Positions 37,845 to 50,940 are shown, counted from the first letter of the stretch. The stretch: DNA of 64,000 nt from Membranipora membranacea (GCA_914767715.1 OU612067.1:3098001-3162000); one strand, 5' to 3'. Made by a program: numbers and translations. The notes: generated by a model not told the origin, from the sequence alone.

Positions 37845-39341
37845 GATGAGTGATTTGGCTTTGACTGTAATACATATCATAGTGCATGACTGGAATCAAA
37901 TACAAGAAAGACATGTGAATCATCTGCAAACTTTGTACAGGATCTGCAATTTTTTTTGCAGTTTGGCCATGTACTGCAGCTTAGCTTCCATACAGATAGG
38001 TGATGGGTTCTGATCGTAAACATATACATACAGGTTTATGGTTCCTATTCACTTAGCCTCTACACTTGGTTTTATCAAACTTACAAGTGGGAAACTTCAC
38101 TGACTGAACAGAATAATTATTGGTATTGGTATTGTTATCGTGCCTCATGAAGTTTACGAGGAGTTGTCTCATTAGTTTGTGTGTTGTACCAACTCCAATC
38201 TCTTTTCCAGCCTTGCCGAACAGTTTCAGCAGGAACTTTGGTCACAGTATACTATTCGAGTGGGAATAGATTGTGCTCTGTATTATGCGGATTGCTTTTA
38301 ATTTTGCAACATTCTGACTGCCAGTGGGGGTAACAGAAGTTGTCATAGCTGACACAACGAATACTACGACCATTACCCTATAAATTGCAGATAAGTTGAT
38401 CAGTCAATAAGCAAGTCAAGCTAAGCAAATGCACTGTTTCTCAACGGTTTTTCGCATTAATACATGCTGGTTATATGAAGGAGGTTATATGTTCTGTGCC
38501 CAACTGTATCATGATTTTGTTCACAGGGGTGTGGGTCGGTTAGATTACGCATGACAGCCACTCGGGCCATTTGCACTTGTTTCACCGATTTTAAACCGGA
38601 GACTGCACATAGCTGGAGATGTTATCCTCTTTGATTTCTAATCTCAATCTACTCCAAATTCTAACCTGATCTCATGCTTGAAAGCAATTCAAAAAATCTA
38701 TGTCTGATAGTATGAACATGTATTATAAAACTGTAACAATAAAAAATGCAATTATTTCACCCTGAGCATGTCGTTGACTATTTTAGCAGAATCAACCCTA
38801 CCTTCGACTAGCAAATGGTAGGTAAACGGGTATATGATTTAACCCTACAGCTTTTTCCTGTATTGATTTCTAAGTGAATTTGTTCCTGAAGTGCTGTAAT
38901 CAATGAACTAAACCTTCATTGCTGTAATGGAAGGTTTACCAGCACCAAAAATTTGGAATGAGTTGTGATACCATAGAAAAAAATAAATAGACAATTAATT
39001 GACAGAAGATATTATACAAAATTCAGATCGCTAGAGATTCTAAATTATTTGACCTATTAATTGGGCTGTTACAGAGAGTTTATCCATCAAGCTGAAGCCA
39101 AATCCCGCCTGAAATCTCATTGTCTCATCAGCCACACAAAGATCAATACTGATAAATAGCAACAGCCTTGCTCTACCGCTAATGAGTGTGACTTTAGAGT
39201 TTAGTCCACAGCCTTAATATGATATGCATCATGTCTATGAAATAGTCCATCATAAACAGCTGTATACATTTGAGATTCATAACAACACCAGCACATCAAT
39301 AGACTGCAGTTCGACGTACATAGACATAGATAAATAGAATT
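37845..39341. other. Convergent intergenic region, nothing identified
   Basis: Lies between the 3' end of NDUFS4 (plus) and the stop codon of the receptor gene (minus). No open frame with family resemblance, no RNA gene and no element with clear ends. Confidence 0.45.
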
Positions 39342-42300
39342 TCACATAGACATAGAGATATCATCTTCACATTGTACAGGGAAGTTCCTGACAGACAACG
39401 ATAACTCCAAATCTATATCTGACTGATACCACGCTGAGTCATCCTTTATACTCGGGTCTGGCTGACAAACTCTCTGCAATAAAAATGAGTAATACATACA
39501 ACAATGAATGACACAGCAATGATAACTACACACAATTTCTGGTGATGGTTTCTATCTTTCCATTATCAATATCGAAAAGGAGCGTATGGCTACTGTACAG
39601 GGTACAAATAGAGATAACTTGACAGAGATAGAGCTGTAATGAAGCCAGCCGACAATTATACTCACGATAGATTTATATTTAGGAGGGGGTATAGATACCA
39701 GGGCCGGGTTCTCATGTCCCTGCGGCCCTTTTCTGGACAACACCTCTATCTGCTGCCCGCCGTTATTATATGGAGGGAGATTATCTGAGCTTCGTTGACT
39801 AGGTTCACTCAGCGATAACACTGATTGTATATGCTGAGCTATATTCATTTCCACTATTACTTCTGTAATACAAAGGAGAGACTATTACAGAGTCTAGAAG
39901 CAGACACAAGAGACTTATTACACTCTCTGTATAGTCAGAGAGTTAAACTTATTTCTTAAGCTTCCAGCAACGAGTGACCAGAAAAAAAGAAGATACAACG
40001 ACATAAATACCAAATCGTCGCTTCAACTTGTGAATCATACTTGTGTATCATAAAGATTCAATAATGTGAATGATAATGAGCGACCACAGCAGGAAGTTAT
40101 CAGTACATCTGTTCTAGGAAGGATGGCTTGTTAGAACTTACTCATCTTTTTACACAGCACTCTCTTCCTCTGGTATGCCCAGGCTGATCTCCATTTTGTC
40201 AGCTTGAATTCCTTTTTGCCACTGAGCAGATAATATAAAGTACAAAGCACCATTCCTGAAAAATAGCAAACCAAAGTAATAACTCACTCACCATCTCTAT
40301 ACTACTACAGCTACAGATATTTGGCTGTGTGATGCCAAAACAAAATTCCTGTAATCGACATCAATGATACTTCCTAAGCATGTGAGTTATCACCTTATTC
40401 TCCTTTTTTTCGTAAACACCTGCTCGTTGACGACAAGTGTCAGTAGATTAACCCTCGATGAATATCAAGAGTTTACCCTTTGCGTTGTGAGTGAATTAAT
40501 ACGTATGACCTTGCATTTATTGATCTATAGACTAATCTGCCTTTCGCTTCAAATTTATATAAATATCAAAACATTATTTTCTTCGTGATCTTGTAATTAT
40601 GAGGATCTCATATGGTAAGTTAAATTAATCTTTTTTTTACTGCAAAAAACAGATGCATCACACCCTTATTTTAGGGATTTAGAACACCGTGCGCCAGCCC
40701 AATCTTTTGTTTATACTCTATAGTAAAGACTGAAAAGCAATGCAACTGGACCATATTGCACACAATTGTTGGATCCTCATGCCAATTGGTGTCCACAAAA
40801 ACATAAATTAATAAAACTTATACCTGTGAATGAAATTTCTATCTGCAGTATAGTTGAAAACAAACCTAACATACTGAGTTGTCCTAACACTATACAGGGG
40901 AAGACAATATTTGTTAAAATGACTTCACCAGCTGAACCACTTGTAAGGGAGGGTTGTATTACAAAATAATTTTGATGGTAATAATCTGCATCATATTGCC
41001 AGGGGCAATATAAGATGGTTCATCTAATTAAGCAGATCCTCTCATCAAGGGAAGAGCAAGTTTATAATGAATCAAGTAAATTTCTTGCAAACAGCAAATT
41101 CTAAAAGATCAACGTCATAGTGAACAGAAAAACAAGAAAAAACAGTACCATATGATGCTAGGCCTAGCAACTTTGATTGAAGATAAGACCATTAAACTTA
41201 TAAGAAAAATACTAATGAAGAGTCACATTAATGCTCTAACATCAGTACTGCCATCAGTAACCAATTTGGTTTCACATGTAGGCTTATCCAGCGCATTTGA
41301 ATAAGTAAATGTGGTGCCTCTACCGATATTGCAGTGGATATTAACACAAACCAGATGGCAAAATTAGCTTACTGGTTAGTATGGTCAAATATTATAAATT
41401 CATGGGTATGGTTGAGCTACGCTGCCTTTTTTAGGGAGATTGGTCATTGTTTTACATTGAGGCAGACTGGTATTCCGATTCATTGATTATTTTGGCAATC
41501 GACCATTTGTTTTGTACATTGTACTTCTTATTATGTTGTTTACTACTTATTTTTAATCTATAAATACATTCACGATTCATATCATCAATTCTGAATTAGG
41601 TGGCTCCTAAATAATGAGCTGTTTTTTTAATGTATTTGATGCCAAACCATTAAGTCTGATAAATCAATTAAAGTGCACCCAAATTTCTTTATTATATAGA
41701 TGAGGAAGGAGGAGTTAGCCTTGTCACCGGCTGCGTGACTGACTAAGGTAGAGTGTTTACTCCCCATATATAGATAATATAGGTAGAGTATTTACCGTAT
41801 GATGCGAATCCTATAATATGGCACATTCTGAGGTGCAGATCTGGTGTTGGGTTAGTCCATGTATGGATTCTATCTATGAGCATCAGAGAGTGTAAGAGAG
41901 TAAACGCGGCACCATAAGCAGCCATCGGCTGGAGGTACTTCCTCATCAGTCTCTAAAAGATACAGAAAAAACCTCCCCTAAACTAGAATACTATTATGAC
42001 AAACGTCACCAGCGTGGAAAATGACCACCGCAGTTCTATTCTTGACGGGGATTTATAAGGCTTTCATAGTTTCCAATTGGTATTATCCCATTTCAATCCT
42101 CAGTCATGATTTATGTTTGCCATTCGTAGAAGTGATAATAAAAAGCTCCCAAAGCATACCCCATATAGAGTTAGAAGGGGAAAAGTTCGCCATTCACACA
42201 GGCTATAAATGGGGAAGGTTAAGCTAGATAAATTTCATCAGCCTCATAACATCAATCCAGCTACAAAAATTGTTCGAACTAGCCCAACCAAACCAAACTC

Positions 42301-45300
42301 AACCTTATATTCAATCTTCCAGGGTATAGTTTGGTCAGTCATTAAATGAGCTCGAAGCATACACCACACCCTTAAGTATACCAATACTCCACATAACAAC
42401 TTTGTTTATTTTGGGACAGGGGAGGGGGTGATGGGGGCGCAACTCCATGGGGCCAGGGGACCATAGTTAGACTTACCTGGTGCTCTGGGCCTCTTCTGTC
42501 GTGACCTCCAGCGAATGATCCAGTAGTGCCCTTTATCATTAAATACACACACAGTATGAAGATGATTACTATGCCTGTCATAACCGGCACCCACCATCTA
42601 CAAACAGAGACTCTAACACTGCAGTGTATGTATTAAAGCTATAGTTGCGCCTCCCCATATTTGGTATTATTTTGAAGGTCTCAGACTAATTAAGTGAACC
42701 CTGGCAACCTTTTAAATAGCCTATTGACACAGTTGAAACTATTAATTTTACTGGAAAGAAAATTCTTCTCAACTTTCCTAGCTTTAAATTTTCATTCACT
42801 ATATGTATCCACTATGCATCAATATCATATAAGTGGTCGAGTAATGAGAAGAGTGTTGGCTTACATTGGGTTGCATGTGGTTCATGTTGCTTCATAAACT
42901 TTCGGAAGTTGAGTTGCAACTTTGTTGGATTAAACTCATGTTAAAACTAGAGAGCTATAAATTATAATATGAACTCTACCTCACAATATTTTCCTAAATG
43001 GCAATTAAATGTTCTGACAATCGGCATCAAGCTCTCATATACTTTACTTACAATGCAAATCTCATGGGGTCACCATACTTCCCATCAACTATCCAACAGA
43101 ATGCCCCAGCGGCTCCAAAATGTAGCCCTGTTTTTGATACTATGGGGTTCTTCGACCCATCATCTGGTAGTGGTATCAAAGGAATCAGAGCTAAGATAAA
43201 CGGTAAACCCCAGCAAACAACTCGATAGTACCTGCAATATAGTCATAGGCACAATGAAAGAATACCGCTGACATATCCATCACTCAGCTGAAGATGATGA
43301 AAAAGTAATATCCTCAAATCATCTAAAATGTTCTCGAAACACCCAAACTTCCTCAAACCCTCCAAAAATAAGCAAATAATGATCATTCTGTTGGAAGATT
43401 TCCAGCTGGCAGAATTGTGACTATAGTAATTTGTGGCACTGACTGCAGTAAGATTTAGCACCTGCAACATTATAGCCATTCTAGCAAAACTACAAATTTC
43501 TGATCTAAAACAATGACCAGCAGTGTACAGACTGGACTGCTGGTTACGGAGGAAGGGTGGTGTACTAACTAAGTCTAGGAAGGATGTATTGATGGTCCAT
43601 GATACCTACAGCTTGTTACTTACCTCTCATAGTTTTTAGTATCCGAGTTCCTGAGAAGGATGAGAGATACATAGAAAGTGAGGCTACAGACCCACATGAA
43701 CAACACCAAACCTACAAATCAGCAGAAAAAAACCGCATTATTTAATCTCATAGACTACATGGAAATAATCATTAAATCTCACTGGCTAAAAAAATTTAGA
43801 AAAGCTATGTGATTTGCAGATTGATAGCCATCGATCGGCTAAATCAAAATCAACTTGCCTATCAATAAATGGCTCATGTGACAGGAAGATAGTAATCAAC
43901 ATCTGCTACAGAGGAAGCGTTTTACTAGGCAGATAATAGCAGAACACAAAATATATTCTTAGTTGCTAGCCAGATAGAAAGAGATTTGGAGGTAATTCTT
44001 TGGAGTCAAAGCACAACCAAATCAGATCAGCAGCTTATCACATCATGACCACACAGGAGTTTGAGATACAGAAACTTAAATAACTGGTATTTCACTACTC
44101 TAGTAATGTTGTGTTTCATTATGTTCGGTTATTTTTGATCTAACTAATCTAAATATTTACCAAAGTACTGCGTACTAAATCCAGCAGCTATACACCAGTG
44201 AGAATTCAGACCATTGTTCTACAAAATATAGTTATTACAAGTCGGACCTCTAGATGAACATACAGCTGCCAAAGATATGACAGGTACATATTCGTCCATC
44301 ATGGCCATGTAACAGGTTTGATAGTTAGATTCAGCACACAACACAAGACAAAATACAATATATTAAATATAGATTTGCAGCAGCTGGCAAAACATTTTTT
44401 GTTATGTTCTTTGTTTAATTAAAACATGGGTTTTGAAGTAAATTAATATATTCATTCATGCACAAGGGTACTGCAGGGTAGTCAAGTTTTAAACAATTCT
44501 GTGATCTATGGTGCCTGCAAAACAAGCAAGTCATTTACAGACAAGGAAATACACAAATCAACCACCTGACTAAAATCGTCAGTTATGGGATTACTTATTT
44601 GGAATAATGTAAAATATCACCATTTATGTTTTCATTGAAGGAATCACAGGTACAACAGCCCTATTTGACCAATCATGGGCCTATTGAACCACTGCTCGAA
44701 GAAAAATAAATTACAAGTTTGATTAAAAACAAGCCGGAAAAGCCGAGCTATTGCATTGGTGAGTTGTAGAATATTATGGAAATATTCTCAAATATGTAAA
44801 GATTTGAAATTCGAAAAATAAAATGATATAAAGTCTAAAGCATAATGCATTTACAGCCTTCGATGGTGTCCATGTTGGCAATGGAAATGTGCAGTAAAAA
44901 TGGGGGAAATTTCGATTGGTGCTCTTTTCAGGCCTGTAAAAAAGTTTGCAATGCGTAGGATTTGACAGAAATGATATATTAAAATTCAGGTTTCAAGCTA
45001 CATTTTGAGTGGTTATTCATGGTGAGTATCACGTTTTGAAGCAGGCTTTTGGAGCTAGCAAGACAGCATGATTCATATATAACACAATGGGGAAATAAAT
45101 AGAGGTATTGTACCACAAAATTCTAACAACGGTAAGAAGTAAGCTAAAGGCAGCTAATTTTAAATTTGGATGATACTTATTGTGCAATTTCATGAAAAGA
45201 ATTTCAAGGTCATCAAACTCACAAACTTCTGCTCGCCCTACTCACCATTAAAACAGCGACAGCTTCGCCACTGTTAGCTATCACTATGTTCAGAAATATC

Positions 45301-46415
45301 CTCTACAAAGGTTATAAATATTAAATAATAATATACAATATAAACAGTCATTGGAAAAGGAAAAAAATCCCTAAATAACCTGCAGTCACGTTATAAATTA
45401 TTCTTCTAGCGTAGGAGTTGTTTTATCCCCCAAAAACCTGTTATAGTTTATTTGAAGGGAAATGTAATGGCTTGCAGCCAACACAAGTTGAAGTGCCTAA
45501 GTGGCTGCTAGGAGCATTTCTTTATCGACCACCGCCCAACCATCTGGTTTGAATATGAGCGCTTAAACTGAGCTTTCCATTTTTGAAACATATTTAACAG
45601 CTTGCCAGTTAGGACAAGATTTTTATAGCATTTGGTAGATTGGTCACCTGTTTAGATGGTTAGCTCATCTCATAAAGGAACAACAGAGAACAGAGTTGAC
45701 CAAAATCACTAAATTCGTTATAGAAATTCAAATTGACTTTGGGAGCTCTCTGACTTACCTGTATAAAAGATTTGTGACTCCTGAGAAAAAGTATAATACA
45801 GAGAGTGACGAGATCACAGACTAGTGTGAGAGAAAACTGAACAATCTTCCACCATCTCAAAAAATCCTTAAAATACAAATACGAATAATAAAAAAAATCT
45901 GTGATGCCATATCGTAATTTCTTGAGTCTTACAAGTCTTTAAATTTGTAAATTAGCCATAATGAATTAAATTGTTAGATTTTCATAATTTCTTCAATGAC
46001 ATTAATCTTTTTTTTCTTTTTTTTTTAAATAGGTAATGCTGACATATAAAATCCATTATTATGTGCATGCTCTATGTGTATCTTAACACAGTAGGGTAAA
46101 TTATAATACTTAATAGCAACACTATGGCTGATCTACAAGTTTCTTCAATTTAATTAAAATATTATTATCTTCAAAACGTATGTAATATACCTCAATTATT
46201 ATGGGTATGTAAAACAGCATTATTTAACTTACACAGTCAGGGTTAGGAGTATTCCAGCCGCAGTGTGGATCTTCGACAGCGACAGTGTTGCCTATCCCCG
46301 CACTCCCATTATCGTTTGAGTACTGGTATTCATATAGAGGTAGCTGTGTTGTTGATGTATTAGCTATCTCTGATACAGAGTAAGGGTACAGTGTGGAGTT
46401 AGCAGTCATTTCCAT
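39342..46415 (-). CDS. Seven-transmembrane receptor, cAMP-receptor-like (CRL/GPR157 type), 11 coding exons
   Basis: Predicted plasma-membrane GPCR; ligand unknown. Exons: 46415-46233, 45866-45759, 45302-45246, 44218-44161, 43711-43624, 43231-43052, 42597-42477, 41952-41796, 40255-40142, 39862-39666, 39473-39342. Phases agree and give 464 residues. A 61-residue extracellular head has N-glycosylation sites (NST at 6, NTS at 19). Helix 1 is near 66-90, helix 2 begins RIFLNIVIAN, then the conserved HWC before helix 3. Helix 4 starts VVCWGLPFILALIP, loop 2 has GAAGAFCWI, helix 5 is WWVPVMTGIVIIFIL, helix 6 follows RKYLQPMAAYG, and helix 7 is IIGFASYGMVLCTLYYL. The C-tail is about 135 residues. The CWG-P and FCWI signatures fit the cAMP-receptor-like group. 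An in-frame stop precedes the ATG in the same exon, so the start is firm. Confidence 0.88.
42635..42785 (-). repeat. Short interspersed repeat, copy in a receptor-gene intron
   Basis: Reverse-complement copy of 36945-37090, in the intron between receptor exons 43231-43052 and 42597-42477. Confidence 0.8.
45430..45580. repeat. Diverged relative of the hairpin element at 50284
   Basis: Ends in gagcgcttaaactgagc and contains catttctttatcgaccac, which match the arm sequence of the 50284-50403 hairpin. It lies in a receptor-gene intron. Confidence 0.4.
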
Positions 46416-46996
46416 GATAATTCATCTGACTGATTATCATCTGAAAATATATATCTAGTATGTCAGCCAAGGTGATAGGATTGACTATCACTGCACCGTA
46501 TAACAGGAGCGGTTGTGTTTATATAGGTCACTATGCGAAGGAGCAGTCATGACATATGGTAACCTTGGGTGCTAAAATTAAGGATCAATGACGTGTATAA
46601 CTGTAGGTTTAAAAACCTTCTTATTTTGTCCAAAATCGCATTTTCCTTATAAATCATCACAATTAAATAAACCATTATATTGGTTATTTTCCAGAAAGTC
46701 CAAATCTAGCACCATTTTTGACAATAAGGAAAAAAATAATTTTCCCTGTATGGAGTACAATATATATTATATATTTCTGTACAAACTATTTTTGTCCAGT
46801 AATAAGTTTGCAGGACGTAATCCATATTTACGCTTGAAAGCAGATGGGAAGCGAGGTGTAAAGGTGAATCAGTACACACCATAAAACCTATGTGGTTCCA
46901 ACATCGAACCAACCTCTACTCTTTGATCAAAACTATATTAAAAAAGTGTTGTAACACCAATTTAAAAAGCGTGGCATGTACTTATGAATTGGTTAC

Positions 46997-47019
46997 GGGG
47001 GGGGGGGGGGGGGGGGGGG
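46997..47019 (+). repeat. G23 homopolymer
   Basis: Uninterrupted run of 23 G; its length may be a sequencing or assembly uncertainty. Confidence 0.9.
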
Positions 47020-47308
47020 AAGCGTTCACGGAGGATGTAATTTTGCTTACTTTACACCAATAAAAACAGATCTTTAGGGGATGAGTCATTCCATATCACA
47101 AAAATGTTGGTCAAATGGTAATTCTCAAATTCCAAAACTCTGTGAAAAATATCAGAAACACTGAAGCAGCTTAACATGTGGGGGGGATCATGTTAATGAC
47201 TGGTCTTACTATAGATTCAGCATTCCTCGCATCACCTGACTTAAGGCAGTTAGTTGCGAAATCCAAACATGGTGCCGACCATATCTGACGATAGATTCAT
47301 ATAGAGTT

Positions 47309-47698
47309 TACATTAGGCCGTCTCCGTCAGCTGGCCACCAACTCAAGACTGAGCAGTCTTTAACTCCAAGTCTGAGCCAGAGTCTGAGACTGGCATGTGT
47401 TTACATAGCACCGGCTTAGCCAATGTCAGTCTCAGAGAAAATAAATGTGAGTGATAGAACAAGGGCAGTATAGTGATCGCTAAATTAGGAATTTGCGTTA
47501 AGACGGGCAGTCTTGAGACTGCAAAACGAGCACTGCTCGAATTGCCAGACACCGTCTACAACTCCTTGGACAAGGTCAGTCAACCGTTTTTGTTATTCAC
47601 ACTACACAGTCTCAGCCTCCGTCTCAATAATTTGTCGGTCAGACTCAAGACTGGGCCAAAAGACAAAGACTGGGCCAAAAGACGCCTAATGTAAACAG
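47309..47698. mobile_element. Small DNA element with short inverted ends
   Basis: The left end tttacattaggc and the right end gcctaatgtaaa are inverted copies. Internal matches around 'actcaagact' and 'cagtctcag' also pair in inverted order, so most of the 390 bp can fold. No transposase frame. Confidence 0.55.
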
Positions 47699-48529
47699 CT
47701 TCATTATATCCTTACTCTGTGATACACTATATGTCTCAAAGGTGATACTTACATATTATCAGGAAGTGCTCATCCAATTGCAGGGGATTTTCCGTTAGTG
47801 CAATTTCGTTCAAGTTTTGTAGCCTAATAAATAAGGTAACTTGATCACAGGACTACAGAGTAACAGAACAACAGTAGCCCTGTACATTAGCAGGAAACAA
47901 CTCTGTATTCTGTTTCCTAGTTCCTGATACAACCAAACAGCATAAACAACACCTTATTAGGCCGAAGAGCAATAATCATCTGTCAAAAACACTTCATTAA
48001 GAATTTGTGTTACACCCTTAAACATAAATAAATATAACTACTCATATGTTTATGTGTTCATGTTTTATGGTTACACCCATAGACAAAACACACAAATTTG
48101 CTAAACTTTCTGCTGTAATGACACATGTTGTTATAAACTGATTATTTATCATAGCATATTCCACTTTTTTTTTTCATATAATTTATGCATGGTCGTATAC
48201 CTCATAACATGATCGGCAGAATAAAATTTATTACACGTAAAGTGTAGGAGCTGGAGGGGGGAGAAATGAGCTGTGAATGAGTGTTTTTAGGTGATTCTGT
48301 TTTCAGCTTTTGTCAGAAAACAGCACCATGTTTGTAATGGATGTCAGTAAGGCCACAATCATAGTAACTGACATACCAGTCACATGATTCTGTTCTTAGC
48401 CGAGCCAGGCACAGAACTGGGAACAAGCTGCATCAGTGACAATCGAAATGTAATTTGTATAAATTTTGTGGTCAATATAGCTAATCACAAAACAATAGTG
48501 ATTGATTATTTACAGACCAGCAGTCCCAG

Positions 48530-48652
48530 CTTCAGAGAGAATTTAATTTTATTGTTAACCACTTTCTTCTTTCTCACTTTCCCAGGGAGGGTGGCTGATA
48601 GTGAAATGCTACTACCAGCTATCCTGGCACAGTTTAAGCGCTTAAACTAAAA
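48530..48652. repeat. Diverged half of the hairpin element family
   Basis: Contains ttaaccactttcttctttc, then gtgaaatgctactaccagct and agtttaagcgcttaaact, matching the right half of the 50284-50403 hairpin in order. Confidence 0.5.
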
Positions 48653-49022
48653 TTGATGGAAATTATACAGGCCTAAAAGTTGGTATGTAGAGGTAATAGA
48701 ATGCATGTATACAATCATTTGCCTTGTATGTGCTCATATAAGTTTGGTCCATTTCCCTGCATTCAGAGTTGCTCCTGATCCACTGGTGCGGCTAGACCAG
48801 TGGATTGGGATCAACTGGAATGCAGGCAATTGGACTGAGCTTGATCTGGTACTTATATGATGCAGTGACAGAGTAATATATTATATTATATATTATATCC
48901 ATACTCTGTTCTACATTCAAAGATGGCTATGGTTCAGATAAGAAGAATGAAATATCCGTTATTATCTGAGTTTCTACCACTAATATATACTCCCATCCTC
49001 CCTGATCTAAATAACAGGATAG

Positions 49023-49640
49023 TGTGGTAAGTTGTGGTGAGTTGTGGTGAGTTGTGGTGTGTTGTGGTGTGTTGTGGTGTGTTGTGGTGAGTTGTGGTGA
49101 GTTGTGGTGAGTTGTGGTGAGTTGTGGTGAGTTGTGGTGTGTTGTGGTGAGTCGTGGTGTGTTGTGGTGAGTTGTGGTGAGTTGTGGTGAGTTGTGGTGA
49201 GTTGTGGTGAGGTGTGGTGAGTTGTGGTGAGTTGTGGTGTGTTGTGGTGAGTTGTGGTGAGTTGTGGTGAGTTGTGGTGAGTTGTGGTGTGTTGTGGTGA
49301 GTCGTGGTGTGTCGTGGTGAGTCGTGGTGAGTCGTGGTGAGGTGTGGTGAGTTGTGGTGAGTTGTGGTGAGTTGTGGTGAGTTGTGGTGAGTTGTGGTGA
49401 GTTGTGGGGTGTTGTGGGGTGTTGTGGTGTGTTGTGGTGAGTTGTGGTGAGTTGTGGTGAGTTGTGGTGAGTTGTGGTGAGTTGTGGTGTGTTGTGGTGT
49501 GTTGTGGTGTGTTGTGGTGTGTTGTGGTGAGTTGTGGTGTGTTGTGGTGAGTTGTGGTGTGTTGTGGGTGTTGTGGTAAGTTGTGGTGAGTTGTGGTGAT
49601 TTGTGGTGAGTTGTGGTGTGTTGTGGTAAGTTGTGGTAAG
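49023..49640 (+). repeat. 10-bp minisatellite, about 61 units
   Basis: The unit is gttgtggtga or gttgtggtgt, with occasional gtcgtggtga and one shortened unit near 49566. No stop codon arises on the minus strand in two frames, giving long low-complexity frames of repeated Gln/Leu/Thr/His, which are artefacts of the repeat. The array lies upstream of the receptor coding region, in the putative leader intron. Confidence 0.95.
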
Positions 49641-50283
49641 TTTGCAGACTGTTTAGCCACCAGTCCACCAGTCGGTCAGAATAAAACCTACCAGCAAGTG
49701 AAGTGATAAACCTTAATACGAATATTGAGGCCGTAGTTTAGAAAAAAAATAGTAGGGGAGGGAAAAGTCTGGGGCAAAGCCGAAGCATCACCAGGAGATA
49801 TGCTGTAAGCTCCTCCCATAGCAATTTAGGCATATAATTAGCAAATGGAAATCCCAGAGGAGCTGATTCTGACATGGACTACCCAATTACAGTGTTTTAA
49901 CTCGAATGTAATAGTCACTGTGCAGTAGATAAGATAAATGTAAAATAATTAATTTATTTCTTTGCCGATGCATCATCAAAGATCAGGCTGATTAAGATTA
50001 TTATCATAATTTTCATATTAATTATTTTGAACCTGTCACACTTGCATTGGATTGCACATTTTTGGATTGATACAAACCTGTGTTGTGTAATTCATTGCCT
50101 AATAATGATGTTTGGAAATGCCTTTTGGCCCTTAGCATATATCCCTGTATCTATATTACAATGTGGATCTCAGGGTTAGCTGATTTACTTGGAATCATAC
50201 ACCAATCAACAGCCAATTCCGGTTTTGTTATAAATGACATAATGTTGGCATCAGTGCCATAATTGAGCAACACTTCCTGAAAT

Positions 50284-50403
50284 GTAGTTTAAGAGCTCAA
50301 ACGGTGCAAGATGCTGGTAGAGGCATTCCATTATCAACCACTTTCTTGGTTGATAATGAAATGCCTCTACCAGCATCTTGCACCGTTTGAGCACTTAAAC
50401 TAC
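50284..50403. mobile_element. Near-perfect 120-bp hairpin (foldback MITE)
   Basis: The left arm, 50284-50340, pairs with 50346-50403 around a 5-base loop (ctttc) with only two or three mismatches; both arms carry ggtgcaagatgctggtagag on opposite strands. Short direct matches flank it (cctgaaatg before and after), a possible target duplication. Related fragments occur at 45430-45580 and 48530-48652. Confidence 0.85.
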
Positions 50404-50940
50404 CTGAAATGCTGACAGTACCCAACGTAATAATCAGATAACAGCTGCATCTTAAAACAGTGATCGGTAAACTCTATACAAAAGTTTGTGTTTTAATTCT
50501 TGACCACGGCATTCCCAACGGTGACCACAGGCCAAATGTGGCCTGCATATGTATGGAAATTTTTTTTGCTTGGGGGTGACAAGTTTCAACGTAAGAGTGT
50601 ACGCAGTCGACACCAAGTCAAACACAAAACTATCTCCTCTTTACCCTGTAAGGTTGCACAATAATGCTAAATACCACGAATCTAGCAGATCTGAATATAG
50701 ATTTGCCCTTGACTGAGTCAGATAAAAATCGGAGACATTGTCTATTATCTGATCTGCACTTGGCTACAAAAAGGGAGTTCATAACTTATAAATCAAACTC
50801 TATCAACCGCTAATAAATACTAGTGTACTCTAAGGACAGTACTTCTCACAACGCAGCAAACTAAGGATAACTCACTCACATGTCTGAGATGAAGATGCTC
50901 TATTAATCCAAAGCAGCTGAATATCGCCAGACCTCTGTAG

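Larger units (their letters stand above)
46406..50937 (-). promoter_or_regulatory. Possible spliced 5' leader of the receptor gene with an overlapping uORF
   Basis: Three pieces join by consensus sites: a leader exon ending at 50880 (acat|gtgagt), an exon 47823-47753 (ttattag acceptor, gtaagt donor), and the coding exon whose acceptor (attttcag) lies at 46441. Joining the first two creates an ATG across the junction. The resulting frame of 35 codons begins MLQNLNEIALTENPL and ends at a TGA (46408-46406) that overlaps the receptor start codon. This would reduce or regulate receptor translation. The exons are inferred from splice sites only. Confidence 0.35.

Noticed and set aside
47753-47823. 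Possible leucine-rich-repeat exon (LQNLNEIALTENPL)
   Set aside because: The length is 71, not 72, no sister LRR exons lie nearby, and joining to the next exon hits a stop; a 5' leader exon with a uORF explains it better.
48934-49668. Minus-strand frames of 244 and 217 codons rich in Pro/Gln/Leu/Thr/His
   Set aside because: They are translations of the 10-bp minisatellite; openness in two frames follows from the unit having no stop codon, and there is no exon context.
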